A stretch of DNA of 45,611 nt, from the IMG/VR virus record IMGVR_UViG_3300028920_000112, positions 1 to 45,611 of that record; one strand, given 5' to 3'. The notes beneath the pieces were generated by a model. That model was not told where the DNA came from. It did not search any database and worked only from the letters and a program-made list of their open reading frames with translations. Below, one piece after another: positions 31,274 through 40,103 of the stretch (its first letter is position 1; each line of letters opens with the position of its first letter). A program made the position numbers and the translations under genes. Source of the stretch: a virus.

Positions 31274-32125
31274 TTACTCCACTATTTCATATTGATTTGG
31301 GTCTAAACCTAACTCTTGCAGTTTGACTGCGTTTTCTATTCTATCCTTTAGTTTTTTATCCCTGAACAGTTTTGGTTCAACCTTATAGATAGCTTTATAT
31401 AAACCCATTTCATATTGGTCTTGTAGTTTATCTAAAACTTCTCTTTTTCTCTGGGATTTTTTAACTGTATCTAAAGATTTAAAGTCACTACCCAATAAAT
31501 CAAGATAATCATTTGGGTTAGTAGCAATATCTTTACTGATAGCTGACCTAAAAGAAAGAGCTGAATTATAAACACCACTTTCTACAGTAGACCAATCAGA
31601 AGGTGCGGTTTGTTTAAAGGTATCTATAACTCTTGCAGCTCTGATACCGGGCATAGCTATTCTTGCAATAGCAGCACCGTATTCAAGCGTAGAACCGTGA
31701 AATCCTTCCCAATATGGGTTCTTTCTTGTAATACCAGTAATTTTTGATTTTAAACCACCAACCACACCTCCGGGTTTAAACCCATAAGTATCATAATTCC
31801 AAGATATATTATCTAACCAACCTCTAAATGTGTTACTTAATGCAGCATCTGCTCTTTCTACATCTTGTTGCATTTTAGATATATCTTTTGCTTTTTGAGC
31901 ACCAACTTCTTTTTGAACCTGTATATTAGCAGCTTGTTGTTGTTGTTGTATGGGGTCTATTCCAAGAGTAAAGTCACCTATTTTTGCCCCCTTGATAGAT
32001 AATGGAGAACCAAAAGCAGTAGGTTGTACACCCATAGCAGGAGCAGCAGTTGTTACCTGTCCTGTTTCAGGAGTAGCTACTTCCTCTTGTTGTGATAAAA
32101 AATCTTTTACATTAACCCAACCCAT
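31274..32125 (-). CDS. putative internal virion/tail protein
   Basis: 283 residues, Gln- and Lys-rich, helical (QQQQQAANIQVQKEVGAQKA near 58-80 and a later helical half). Between two proteins of similar style and 2 bases from the ejection protein. Family not recognised; assigned by position and composition. Confidence 0.5.
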   Translation of the reverse strand: MGWVNVKDFLSQQEEVATPETGQVTTAAPAMGVQPTAFGSPLSIKGAKIGDFTLGIDPIQQQQQAANIQVQKEVGAQKAKDISKMQQDVERADAALSNTFRGWLDNISWNYDTYGFKPGGVVGGLKSKITGITRKNPYWEGFHGSTLEYGAAIARIAMPGIRAARVIDTFKQTAPSDWSTVESGVYNSALSFRSAISKDIATNPNDYLDLLGSDFKSLDTVKKSQRKREVLDKLQDQYEMGLYKAIYKVEPKLFRDKKLKDRIENAVKLQELGLDPNQYEIVE

Positions 32126-32595
32126 TATTTACCTCCAATGTATCTCATATCACCAGTTTCATCGTTGATTTCCCATAATGATTGTTGTTCTTCTGGTATT
32201 TGACTCAAAAATCCTTTATATAAATTAAGTTTCGTAGGTGTATCTAATTTATTGAAATCTAAACCACCTGTCCCCTGTGTCGCTTCACCTGCTAAGCTAT
32301 TTACATATTGTGATGGATTAGCGGGTTGTACTACTCCTGTTTCCACTAAAGCCCTATAATTTGCCATAGCCTTTTGTTTTAAAAAGTCAGGGTCTGCTTC
32401 TCTTTCAGCTTTCCATTCTTCAAATCGTTGTTGTGCTTTTGCAGCCTGTTGATTATAATAATTACCTAAAAAGTTCTGACCAGTCATTCCCTGTCCATAA
32501 CCCATAGCACCAACAGCTAAACCCTGACCTAATCTTTGTAACATTCCGGGTTTTTTCTGTGCTGCTAAATAATCGTTATATCCTAATCCAGCCAT
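32125..32595 (-). CDS. putative internal virion protein, small
   Basis: 156 residues. Begins MAGLGYNDYLAAQKKPG and has a Gly/Tyr/Gln-rich stretch (VGAMGYGQGMTGQNF) then a charged helix (QQRFEEWKAEREADPDFLKQ). Resembles small ejected proteins. Overlaps the next gene by one base. Role inferred from context only. Confidence 0.5.
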   Translation of the reverse strand: MAGLGYNDYLAAQKKPGMLQRLGQGLAVGAMGYGQGMTGQNFLGNYYNQQAAKAQQRFEEWKAEREADPDFLKQKAMANYRALVETGVVQPANPSQYVNSLAGEATQGTGGLDFNKLDTPTKLNLYKGFLSQIPEEQQSLWEINDETGDMRYIGGK

Positions 32596-32603
32596 TATTC
32601 CTC

Positions 32604-32939
32604 CTAAAAGATAAATGGTATTAACATCTTTGTTCTTTTCATATATTCCATATACTTATCACCGAAGTGCATTAGTAAAAAACTTTCTTCTTTATCTATT
32701 CTGGAAAGTATAAACTGGATAGATATATATGTTAAACATATTGTTATCTTCCAACCTGCTAATACACTGTATACACCGATACTTGATATTAAACCACCCA
32801 AATACATAGGGTGTCTAACATATCTGTATATTCCTGTTGTGATTAATTTTGGGGGTGGTATTATTCTCCAAAAAGGTTTGACTTTATTTTGTAACAAAGC
32901 AAAAAGTCTTATTAATAAACCTATGAAGATCAATATCAT
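32604..32939 (-). CDS. isoprenylcysteine carboxyl methyltransferase (ICMT)-like membrane protein
   Basis: 111 residues, three or more membrane spans. The signature GIYRYVRHPMYLGGLI (about 37-52) and the C-terminal EESFLLMHFGDKYMEYMKRT region are those of the ICMT/PEMT group of SAM-dependent membrane methyltransferases, which methylate lipid or prenyl-cysteine groups. A short form with the binding residues H-P and E-E present. It sits among virion genes, which is unexpected: possibly it modifies host lipid or a virion lipopeptide. Overlaps the next gene by 4 bases. Confidence 0.75.
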   Translation of the reverse strand: MILIFIGLLIRLFALLQNKVKPFWRIIPPPKLITTGIYRYVRHPMYLGGLISSIGVYSVLAGWKITICLTYISIQFILSRIDKEESFLLMHFGDKYMEYMKRTKMLIPFIF

Positions 32940-33781
32940 ATCAACCCACCAACCATACTCCCTATTCCACCAACGAGAGAACCAATCATTTGATTTTGAT
33001 TCTGTTGTTGACCTAATTGATAATTAGCATTGGTGTTGTACATATTAGAGTATGCTTGTGAGTAGTTTCCATAGTTTGTACCCATTTGTCCCATTACAGC
33101 ATTAGGATTAAATCCCTGACCGTATTGTAATTGTTGTTGATACATAGGTGTATTAATCTGTGGTGTCCCTACTGTACTTGGTTGCGTTAATGGTTGTCTA
33201 CCCGTCATAGATAAACCTAAGTTCCTATAATAGTTTTGCCAATCCTGTTCCTGTTGCATTAAACCTCTTGACATATAATCAGCACCGATACCTCCAGCTA
33301 CATTAGTTCCAAGCTGTGCAGCCATATCACTACGGTATTGTTTTTTCATCCAATCAGGAACAGAAGAAGTCATACCTTCTCTTGCCTGTTGTGCTAAATT
33401 CTCTTGCAACCCAGCAGTCTCAGGATAAAGGCTTTGTGTAATATCCCTTTGCAACGCAGCATATTCTGGTGCATATTTCTGCTGAATCTCATACTGCTGT
33501 TCAGCTTGTTCAGGAGCATACTCCATCTGCATCCTGTTTTGCAAATCCAATAACTTCTCAGCATATGGAACAGCCAAATCTAACTGTTGCTGCATAAGTT
33601 GTGGTTCATATTGCATCTGAGTTTCATATACACTTGGTAATGATTGCTGCCAAGCCTGTATAGCATCAGCTGTACTCGGTTGTGGAGGTGGAGTAGGTTG
33701 TTGAATACTTACTTCACCTTTCTGTAAACCTAATAAGCCAAAACCACAGATAAATTTTATTAACCTATTTAATAATTGCAC
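32936..33781 (-). CDS. Gln-rich virion protein with Gly-rich C-terminal hydrophobic segment
   Basis: 281 residues, very Gln/Tyr/Met-rich (QMQYEPQLMQQQLDLAVP near 55-72; repeated Q-N-Y elements) with a hydrophobic end (GSLVGGIGSMVGGLI). An N-terminal hydrophobic start (LLNRLIKFICGFGLLGL) could be a signal or membrane anchor. Probably ejected or tail-associated, part of the same module as the three genes downstream. Not a recognised family. Confidence 0.55.
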   Translation of the reverse strand: MQLLNRLIKFICGFGLLGLQKGEVSIQQPTPPPQPSTADAIQAWQQSLPSVYETQMQYEPQLMQQQLDLAVPYAEKLLDLQNRMQMEYAPEQAEQQYEIQQKYAPEYAALQRDITQSLYPETAGLQENLAQQAREGMTSSVPDWMKKQYRSDMAAQLGTNVAGGIGADYMSRGLMQQEQDWQNYYRNLGLSMTGRQPLTQPSTVGTPQINTPMYQQQLQYGQGFNPNAVMGQMGTNYGNYSQAYSNMYNTNANYQLGQQQNQNQMIGSLVGGIGSMVGGLI

Positions 33782-34217
33782 CTTTTTCTCCTTTTCCTAA
33801 CCCTCTGTGTCTTAAAAACCTTTCTATACTATAAGTCTTTAATGGTTTTTCGCAGGGTTGTTTGTTATCATATCCTCTCTCAAAGCTGATATATTTAAGT
33901 TTAGGGAATGTCCATAATGCTTTTGTTAATAGTTGTCTCATAAGATTTTTGTTGCGCCAATCTTCCCTAATTATTAAATCCAAAACTGTTGCTACTGTTC
34001 CTGATGGACTCACATTCCATCTGCACACTGCTGCTATTTCATTATTTGCATCATATACTACAAATGCAGTTTTATATTGCCAGTGTTGTTGTATATATTC
34101 TGCTATGGTTTCTCTATCGGTATACGTAGAGTATTTCATAACAAAATCTACAATCTTCTTTAATTCCTTATCCTGTAATAGCACTGAACACTGGTATGTA
34201 ATAAGCAGTTGTTCCAA
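33765..34217 (-). CDS. GNAT-family N-acetyltransferase
   Basis: Up to 150 residues. AFVVYDANNEIAAVCRWNVS, VLDLIIREDWRNKNLMRQLL and the later F-E-R-G strand follow the GNAT fold, with the R-N-K-N-L-M segment at the acetyl-CoA pyrophosphate loop (usually R-x-x-G-x-G/A; here the Gly are replaced, so binding may be unusual). The start is uncertain: the TTG at 34217 overlaps the upstream gene; an in-frame GTG about 30 bases downstream is the alternative. It acetylates an amine or protein; target unknown. It lies in the tail region, not in the glycan cassette. Confidence 0.65.
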   Translation of the reverse strand: MEQLLITYQCSVLLQDKELKKIVDFVMKYSTYTDRETIAEYIQQHWQYKTAFVVYDANNEIAAVCRWNVSPSGTVATVLDLIIREDWRNKNLMRQLLTKALWTFPKLKYISFERGYDNKQPCEKPLKTYSIERFLRHRGLGKGEKGAIIK

Positions 34218-34464
34218 TGTATACTTTTATAAAGCCGTCACTATTTCTGCTTGTTGCTCCTTTGAACAAAATAGTTCCTACACCAACGCCATTAGCTGTA
34301 ATATTACTTACATTAGATAAACCTATCTGACTGGCTACACCACTATCATCTGCGGTTGCATATATAGTTCCAGTTAGTGTGGCACTATCTACAAGTGTAT
34401 GTAGTTTAGTGTTAGTAACTAATTCTGTTGCTCCGAATGTATATCCTTTTGTAATTGTTGACAT
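34168..34464 (-). CDS. small fibre-like protein sharing an N-terminal domain with the glycine-rich fibre
   Basis: 98 residues. The N-terminal part (KGYTFGATELVTNTKLHTLVDS) is closely similar to that of the 394-residue fibre upstream. This is probably a tail-attachment domain used twice. The remaining beta-rich part ends YIPVFSAITG. Starts with AAGGAG, 9 bases after the upstream gene. Confidence 0.65.
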   Translation of the reverse strand: MSTITKGYTFGATELVTNTKLHTLVDSATLTGTIYATADDSGVASQIGLSNVSNITANGVGVGTILFKGATSRNSDGFIKVYIGTTAYYIPVFSAITG

Positions 34465-34473
34465 TTAAACTCC

Positions 34474-35658
34474 TTAATAATAAACTATAACGTAACCACC
34501 TGCACCAGCTCTTGCAGCATTATCGTGATCTCCACCTGCTCCACCACCACCGGGAAAACAACCATCTCCACCAGCGTCATTACCACGACCAGCGGTTGAA
34601 CTTCCACCAAAAGGAGAGGATCCACCAGCACCACCATCTTGTGAACCGGCTGCGTGTTTAAAGTCAGGAGATGCACCACTTGAACCATTTATTTGTATAT
34701 CACCAGCACTTGCAGCTCCACCAGCACCACCAGTATTTGTATTACCACCAACACCACCAGCGGCTACAGCAGATGTTCCAAAACTACTTGTTCCACCAGT
34801 TCCACCTAAAGTAGAACCAGCAGCACCAGCAGTACCTACAGTAACTGTTACATTACCAGAAGTAGCTACTATGGCTTCAGCATAACCTCCGCCTCCGCCA
34901 CCACCTCCAGCAGTTCCACCACTATTGCCACCACCACCACCACCAGCTCCCCATACTTTAACCCAAACTCGTGAAGGTGAACCAGCGGCAGACCAGTCCC
35001 AAGTATCAGTAGAAGTAAATACTTCTATAGCAGAAGGCACCCCAATAGTAGATACTGATTGCCAAGATTGGTCTCCTCTTAAATAAGTTGAAGAAGATGC
35101 TGAACCAGAACCAAGCCTTGCAGTCCCTACAGTGCCTGAAGCTAAATTAGAAGCATTTAGATTTGTAAGATTTACTCCACTAACAGCTGGGAGTTGCGAA
35201 GAACCATTTAAAACTACAACACCATTAGCCGCATTAGCTGCCGCAGAACTATTTGTTCCGCCATAAGTTGTAGATAGAGTTCCAGTGGCAGAACTAAAAG
35301 CATTCAATGTAGTAGGGTCTGTAGTACCATCTCCTATAACTATTGCTCCATCTGTTGTTAATGGTAATGGAGTAACAGCAGATGTCCCTGAACCTAACAT
35401 TATTGCACCATCTGTAATACTTGATAAACCACTTCCACCATTTGCTACTGGTAAAATTCCTGCACCAGCAGGTGTAGTAGAAAGGTCTGTTAATTTAGCA
35501 CCAGCAACAGAACTTATCTGCGTATTAGTAATAGTTCCTGATGTAATATCAGCTGCAACAATACCAGTAATAGAACCACTATCTACTAATGCGTGTAATT
35601 TAGCAGCCGTTACTGTTTCTGTCGCACCGAATGTATAACCTCTTGCTAATGTAGCCAT
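34474..35658 (-). CDS. tail fibre tip with polyglycine C-terminus
   Basis: 394 residues: the KGYTFGATE-type N-terminal attachment domain, a middle with repeating Thr/Gly/Ser strands, then a C-terminal third (about 250-390) of Gly-rich runs separated by short hydrophobic loops (for example GGGGGGYAEAIVA and VTVTVGTAGAAGS). This composition is that of the receptor-binding tips of gp38/S16-type adhesins, which form polyglycine-II helices with variable loops. It probably decides host binding. AAGGAGT precedes the ATG. Confidence 0.75.
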   Translation of the reverse strand: MATLARGYTFGATETVTAAKLHALVDSGSITGIVAADITSGTITNTQISSVAGAKLTDLSTTPAGAGILPVANGGSGLSSITDGAIMLGSGTSAVTPLPLTTDGAIVIGDGTTDPTTLNAFSSATGTLSTTYGGTNSSAAANAANGVVVLNGSSQLPAVSGVNLTNLNASNLASGTVGTARLGSGSASSSTYLRGDQSWQSVSTIGVPSAIEVFTSTDTWDWSAAGSPSRVWVKVWGAGGGGGGNSGGTAGGGGGGGGYAEAIVATSGNVTVTVGTAGAAGSTLGGTGGTSSFGTSAVAAGGVGGNTNTGGAGGAASAGDIQINGSSGASPDFKHAAGSQDGGAGGSSPFGGSSTAGRGNDAGGDGCFPGGGGAGGDHDNAARAGAGGYVIVYY

Positions 35659-35660
35659 AT

Positions 35661-35921
35661 TTACTCCTTAAAAATCTTAGTAGCTTCTACCTCAGCATCA
35701 TATATACATTTCTTATCGTGAGTTGTTCCATTATATTCTACAGTAGCTACTCTTGTAAGACCATTTTTCATTTGGTCTTGTAAAATTATTTCTTTCCCAC
35801 TTTTTATTAATTTTATTTGGTAAGTATTTCTATCAACATACCGATAATAAACTTGTGGTCTAATACCGTGCATTTCTTGAAAAGCATCCTCTAAATTTGA
35901 TTTTCTAACCCAATCACTCAT
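35661..35921 (-). CDS. hypothetical tail-region protein
   Basis: 86 residues from the ATG at 35921, chosen because GAGGAG lies 7 bases upstream; longer forms would enter the upstream gene. Contains a Tyr-rich strand (RPQVYYRYVDRNTYQIKLIK). Overlaps the previous stop. Perhaps a tail completion or fibre-connector protein; not recognised. Confidence 0.55.
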   Translation of the reverse strand: MSDWVRKSNLEDAFQEMHGIRPQVYYRYVDRNTYQIKLIKSGKEIILQDQMKNGLTRVATVEYNGTTHDKKCIYDAEVEATKIFKE

Positions 35922-37479
35922 TCTCATACTCCTCTGCAAAGGTAATAATGTTATACCCATAAACTACTATTGGATCTGTATTAGTGTCAGTGTTTGTAAA
36001 TTTTATCTGTATAGTTCTAAAAGACCCTAAGGTATCTAAATGAAACTTCTTCCTGACAATATAACTATCTGAAAGAGAAAACGGTAATGCAACCGGTAAT
36101 GTGGGTGCAGTAGAACTGGTTAAATCAACTGTTCCTAAAGACTGAAATGATTGTCCATCTAAAGAAACACTTACCGATAAACTATCTCCACTACCTGCAA
36201 CATCTGCTTCTATTTCTATTTCTCCACCATTCTTCTCAACTAATGGTTGTCCGAAGTTTTCTTCCTTACCAATAAAGGTAGCAGATACTGCCGTGCTATT
36301 GTCTGTAGTAGAATCCAACACTCTATAAATTTTAGCATCAGTTGAATCTATTGCATATAATCTTTCTTCTCCACTAATTGTTATTTTAGAAAATGCTGCT
36401 ATATTCCAATCATCAAATATTGTCCAAGCCTGTTGTGCAGGATAATATACCCATACCTGATTATTATAAGAAGAAGAATTAACTGGTAATGACAAAAAGT
36501 ATTTATTATCCCAGTATACTGCATTAGCTTTACTTATATATCCCCAAGAAATAGTATTATATTCATCTTTCAATGGGTAACTTAAAGGATATGAAACACC
36601 TAATTGTAACTTATCCTGTTGGCTTCTAAATACAGCCCTTACTCCATCTTTTGCCAAAAAGTAAATATCATCACCAACCTGAGCTACCGTATTACCACAG
36701 ACACAACCTATATCAAGTATCTTTTCAGGTAAGTCTGTAGCTGTTGGTGTAGCAGATGGGTTAATACCCCATACTTGATCTGCCCCTATAACAACTAAAC
36801 CTGTATCTCTTAAACCTAATATTGCTCTTTCAGTACCTACTGGTATTCTAAAATTATTACTAACAGTATCAAATGCTGAAGAATAATCCGCTGGAAAAGC
36901 ATCAGACCAATATAATAAATTAGATTTTAATACCCATACCCTATTTCTGTAATAAGTTCCTACTGTTGATTTAGGGGGGCTATCACTCCCGGTACCAGCT
37001 GTATTTCCTAAATCCTGCATAGTATGAGATTGGTTCATACGAAACCAGTTATCAGTCCCATTACCAACAAATACTACATCTCCTTCACCACTTTCACCTG
37101 CCTTAAACATCGTTGTTAATAACCCAGTAGTAAAGTTTGTCTTGTGTTCTACAAAAGAACCAGAACCAACCCAACCCTCTAATTTAGTTGAGTGAGTTAT
37201 TAATAGTTCTGGTGTCCCACCATCAGGCTCAAAACCAAAAGCTCCAGTACCAGTAGTGGTGCCTACATCTTCTACAAGACTTAGACCACTTCTTTTACGC
37301 ATTTCACCCATAACCCCTATATCCCAGTTGCTTAAATCTTCGGCTTGATTATCTCCTAAGTTAGATGCGTGTTGTCTTGTATTAATACCACCACTGAAGT
37401 CGTGTCTAATAACAAACAATCTCTGATCATCTGGTGCTTGTGTTGAATTAACTATATATTTGAATTTAGCTCTATCCAT
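35914..37479 (-). CDS. putative tail nozzle/tubular protein B-like beta-propeller
   Basis: 521 residues. RHDFSGGINTRQHASNLGDN near 25-44, a Lys-Arg-Ser-Gly turn (RKRSG) near 60, and a repeated strand pattern fit the beta-propeller nozzle proteins (tubular B-like) of podoviruses. It follows the adaptor gene by one base, the same A-then-B order as in T7-like tails. Sequence similarity by eye is general, so the name is by fold and order. Confidence 0.65.
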   Translation of the reverse strand: MDRAKFKYIVNSTQAPDDQRLFVIRHDFSGGINTRQHASNLGDNQAEDLSNWDIGVMGEMRKRSGLSLVEDVGTTTGTGAFGFEPDGGTPELLITHSTKLEGWVGSGSFVEHKTNFTTGLLTTMFKAGESGEGDVVFVGNGTDNWFRMNQSHTMQDLGNTAGTGSDSPPKSTVGTYYRNRVWVLKSNLLYWSDAFPADYSSAFDTVSNNFRIPVGTERAILGLRDTGLVVIGADQVWGINPSATPTATDLPEKILDIGCVCGNTVAQVGDDIYFLAKDGVRAVFRSQQDKLQLGVSYPLSYPLKDEYNTISWGYISKANAVYWDNKYFLSLPVNSSSYNNQVWVYYPAQQAWTIFDDWNIAAFSKITISGEERLYAIDSTDAKIYRVLDSTTDNSTAVSATFIGKEENFGQPLVEKNGGEIEIEADVAGSGDSLSVSVSLDGQSFQSLGTVDLTSSTAPTLPVALPFSLSDSYIVRKKFHLDTLGSFRTIQIKFTNTDTNTDPIVVYGYNIITFAEEYENE

Positions 37480-38396
37480 TAGTATAAATTATCCTTATTA
37501 TATGTAGCTGGGGAAAATTGTTGTACTTTGTTTGGTTTATTCTCCATATCCCAGATATAATCACTTAATCCACTTGCAAACTGTGCTTCAAAAACAGATG
37601 CTTTTTGGAATTGTCTTTTATATCTCCAAGCGTCTGCTGTTGCACCTTTTTCTATTAAATCTGCTACATCTATTAAAGGATAATCATAATCCTCTGTCAT
37701 AGGCATAGGTTTAATAATATAAGGTATTTTAATACTTAAAGCAGTTGATGGTACATAATGAAAACCTATCTTTTTATAAAACGCTGTATTTCTTGTAGGC
37801 GCAAGAGTAGCTACAGTAACTGCACCACTATTTGTAGTAACAGTAATTGTACCTGTAGTATCTGCACTCTTTGCTACATTCAATATTCTTGTCCACTGTG
37901 CAGTAGTTGTTACTGCTGATGTTCCTGTTAATGTCTGTGTTTCTGTAATCTCAACATTACTTGCTACACCTCTTATTGTAACAGTCTGTGTAGTATCTGA
38001 AGCTGAACTTGAAACTATACTTGCTACGCTTGCTGAAGTAGGTTGTGTATTTATTGTGTCATCATATAAATAGTAACTTCCTACATCGCCATTATCAGAA
38101 AAAGAATCTGGATATGTACTAATAAGTTTTTGTAAATCAGATTCTGCTAATTCATTCTCATTAGTTGCATCCCTAACTGATAAAGGTTTATAAAAATCAT
38201 CAGGCAATACGTATTCCTGTTGACTCGCTGTAGTAGTAAAGCTATAGTCTGGTCTTATTTTATTCCAGTTTGTAGCTCTTAGTATTTGAAAATATCTATT
38301 GTTGAGATAGACACCAATAATAGATGCCATAGAGGTATCTGTGTCTTGTATCTCATTCCCAACATTAGTTTTCATTGTAACAAATGGTTTATTCAT
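37479..38396 (-). CDS. putative head-tail adaptor (tail tubular A/SU10-type)
   Basis: 305 residues. N-terminal helical part with YLNNRYFQILRATNWNKIR (about 30-48) and FTTTASQQEYVLPDDFYKP, and a C-terminal helix (WRYKRQFQKASVFEAQFASG) are typical of adaptor or tail tubular A-like proteins; the middle (about 110-200) is a Thr/Ser/Val-rich Ig-like insertion. Because the capsid is also of the SU10 type, an SU10-like adaptor is the natural reading. It is the last structural gene before the cassette, overlapping it by 8 bases. Confidence 0.65.
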   Translation of the reverse strand: MNKPFVTMKTNVGNEIQDTDTSMASIIGVYLNNRYFQILRATNWNKIRPDYSFTTTASQQEYVLPDDFYKPLSVRDATNENELAESDLQKLISTYPDSFSDNGDVGSYYLYDDTINTQPTSASVASIVSSSASDTTQTVTIRGVASNVEITETQTLTGTSAVTTTAQWTRILNVAKSADTTGTITVTTNSGAVTVATLAPTRNTAFYKKIGFHYVPSTALSIKIPYIIKPMPMTEDYDYPLIDVADLIEKGATADAWRYKRQFQKASVFEAQFASGLSDYIWDMENKPNKVQQFSPATYNKDNLY

Positions 38397-39036
38397 TTAA
38401 TAGCTCCAATAATTCTTTTGGCGGTGTGCAGTCTTCTAATGGTTGATTTAATATATTCTGTATGTTCTTTTCATCAACACCATACCATTGTTTGTTTTTA
38501 AGTTTCCAATTAATCTTATCCTGAGTGAAAGCATAACCCATATGGTGCATATAACCTTTATGGAAGTAGCCTTCTCCGACGATATTTCTTATCTCATAAA
38601 AGTGGACGTGTGGTCTTACAATTACAGCAGGTCTATGTGTGCGTATAGGATAACGCTTATTAATATCCTGTGAATAATCAATAACGTTGATATACCCCAC
38701 ATCAGCTTTCTTCTTTTTTATTCCCCTGATTAATCCAATCTGGTCTACAGGGAGTAAAAATTCATCAGCATCATTAATAAAGACATAATCATAGTCATAG
38801 AATATCTTTAAAGCATCGTTGAATACTTCGTGCTGTTGCTTATCTAAAAAAGTATAAGTATCAACGTTGTTGTAAGCTAATTGCTTGACTATCTCAACAG
38901 TCCTGTCATTTTGGACATCGCTATTGCTTGGATAAGAATGAGCAACTATTACTCTATCTAACCAAAACAGATTTTTTAAAACTCTCTCTAAATAATCCGT
39001 CAAATAAAAACATCTTACTATTGCACCTAATCTCAT
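38389..39036 (-). CDS. GT2-like glycosyltransferase
   Basis: 215 residues. LGAIVRCFYLTDYLERVLKN, RVIVAHSY and NDADEF (88-93, a DxD metal site) follow the short GT2-like group (glycosyltransferase family 2_4/92 type). Later HTxxxRPxV-like segments (RTHRPAVIVRP) are also usual in this group. It transfers a sugar from a nucleotide donor. Overlaps the radical SAM gene by 4 bases. Acceptor unknown. Confidence 0.75.
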   Translation of the reverse strand: MRLGAIVRCFYLTDYLERVLKNLFWLDRVIVAHSYPSNSDVQNDRTVEIVKQLAYNNVDTYTFLDKQQHEVFNDALKIFYDYDYVFINDADEFLLPVDQIGLIRGIKKKKADVGYINVIDYSQDINKRYPIRTHRPAVIVRPHVHFYEIRNIVGEGYFHKGYMHHMGYAFTQDKINWKLKNKQWYGVDEKNIQNILNQPLEDCTPPKELLELLNE

Positions 39037-40103
39037 ATCCAGTTAACGTGTGGCGGATTATCCTTTATTAAATAACTTATAAATTTATTTTTATTATCAA
39101 ACCAACAGGGATTCTTATTGCATACAGCTGCTAAATGGTCTATTTTGAGCCAATTCTTTCTTCTATCCCCAAACCACACTTCCTTAAATGTGTTTCCTAT
39201 AATACTCCCAAAATCTATTGAAGCATTATATTTTAATGTACAACAAGGATATACCCTACCATCTGCTCCTATGATAGCTGTAAAATGTTGGTAGCCGCAG
39301 AAATCATATCCTTTATGTTTGTAATCTAAATTATCAAGGTGTGAAGTGATAAAATTAAATACCTTAAAATTTTTATCTTCTAATTGCTTAGTTTCTCTGG
39401 ATATTTTTTCTACATCATCCCAAATATCTTTATAGAGTCCTATACCCTGTGGTGTATAAGCTATCGTAAGTCTTATATTCGCTACCCCTAAATCTTTTAA
39501 CATCTTGGCGCAATCCAAAGTCTCTTTATAATTTAATGGATTAACCATATAAGAAACACCAATGACTGTCTTCTTAAAATCATTAACACAAGTCTTTAAA
39601 TTACTAATTGCTCTATCAAAATTATTTGGTGGTGTTGAATGAACTTTAGAATATGTCTCTTTAGTAAAAGCATCTAAAGAAATCCTTAACCAAACCAATG
39701 AACTTAAAAGACCGTGTTCGTGGTACCCAAATAACTTACCTAACAAAACACCGTTTGTTACCAAAGATGTTTGTAACATATTTCTATTTGCAAGTCTTAG
39801 TATCTCTGCAAAATATGGGTGCATCAATGGTTCACCACCACCGGTAAACTCTACAGCCTTAATTCCTTCTCTTACAAATTCTTCAAATAATGATTCAAAC
39901 CTTTCTAATGGCAATTCGTCTTTTTCATTAAAAAGGGCATTTAATTTATTATTCCTACAAAATCTATAAAAGCAATATACACACTTATGGTTACAATGAT
40001 TAGTCGGATCTATTTGCACTGAGGTGGGCATTATCAGTTCGCCCTTCCTGAGTTTCTCTAATCTGTCTAAATGGTGTGCTGCTTTAAATGGTGAATAAAT
40101 CAT
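39033..40103 (-). CDS. radical SAM enzyme with SPASM-like C-terminus
   Basis: 356 residues. CNHKCVYC at 37-44 (C37, C41, C44) binds the [4Fe-4S] cluster, TGGGEP near 87-92 binds SAM, and a C-terminal auxiliary set (FCGYQHFTAIIGADGRVYPC then CNKNPC) resembles SPASM/Twitch domains. Such enzymes modify peptides, or act in cofactor or sugar chemistry. It lies among glycosyl- and methyltransferases. GGG-EP and MoaA-like spacing are intact, so activity is likely. Substrate unknown. Confidence 0.85.
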   Translation of the reverse strand: MIYSPFKAAHHLDRLEKLRKGELIMPTSVQIDPTNHCNHKCVYCFYRFCRNNKLNALFNEKDELPLERFESLFEEFVREGIKAVEFTGGGEPLMHPYFAEILRLANRNMLQTSLVTNGVLLGKLFGYHEHGLLSSLVWLRISLDAFTKETYSKVHSTPPNNFDRAISNLKTCVNDFKKTVIGVSYMVNPLNYKETLDCAKMLKDLGVANIRLTIAYTPQGIGLYKDIWDDVEKISRETKQLEDKNFKVFNFITSHLDNLDYKHKGYDFCGYQHFTAIIGADGRVYPCCTLKYNASIDFGSIIGNTFKEVWFGDRRKNWLKIDHLAAVCNKNPCWFDNKNKFISYLIKDNPPHVNWI

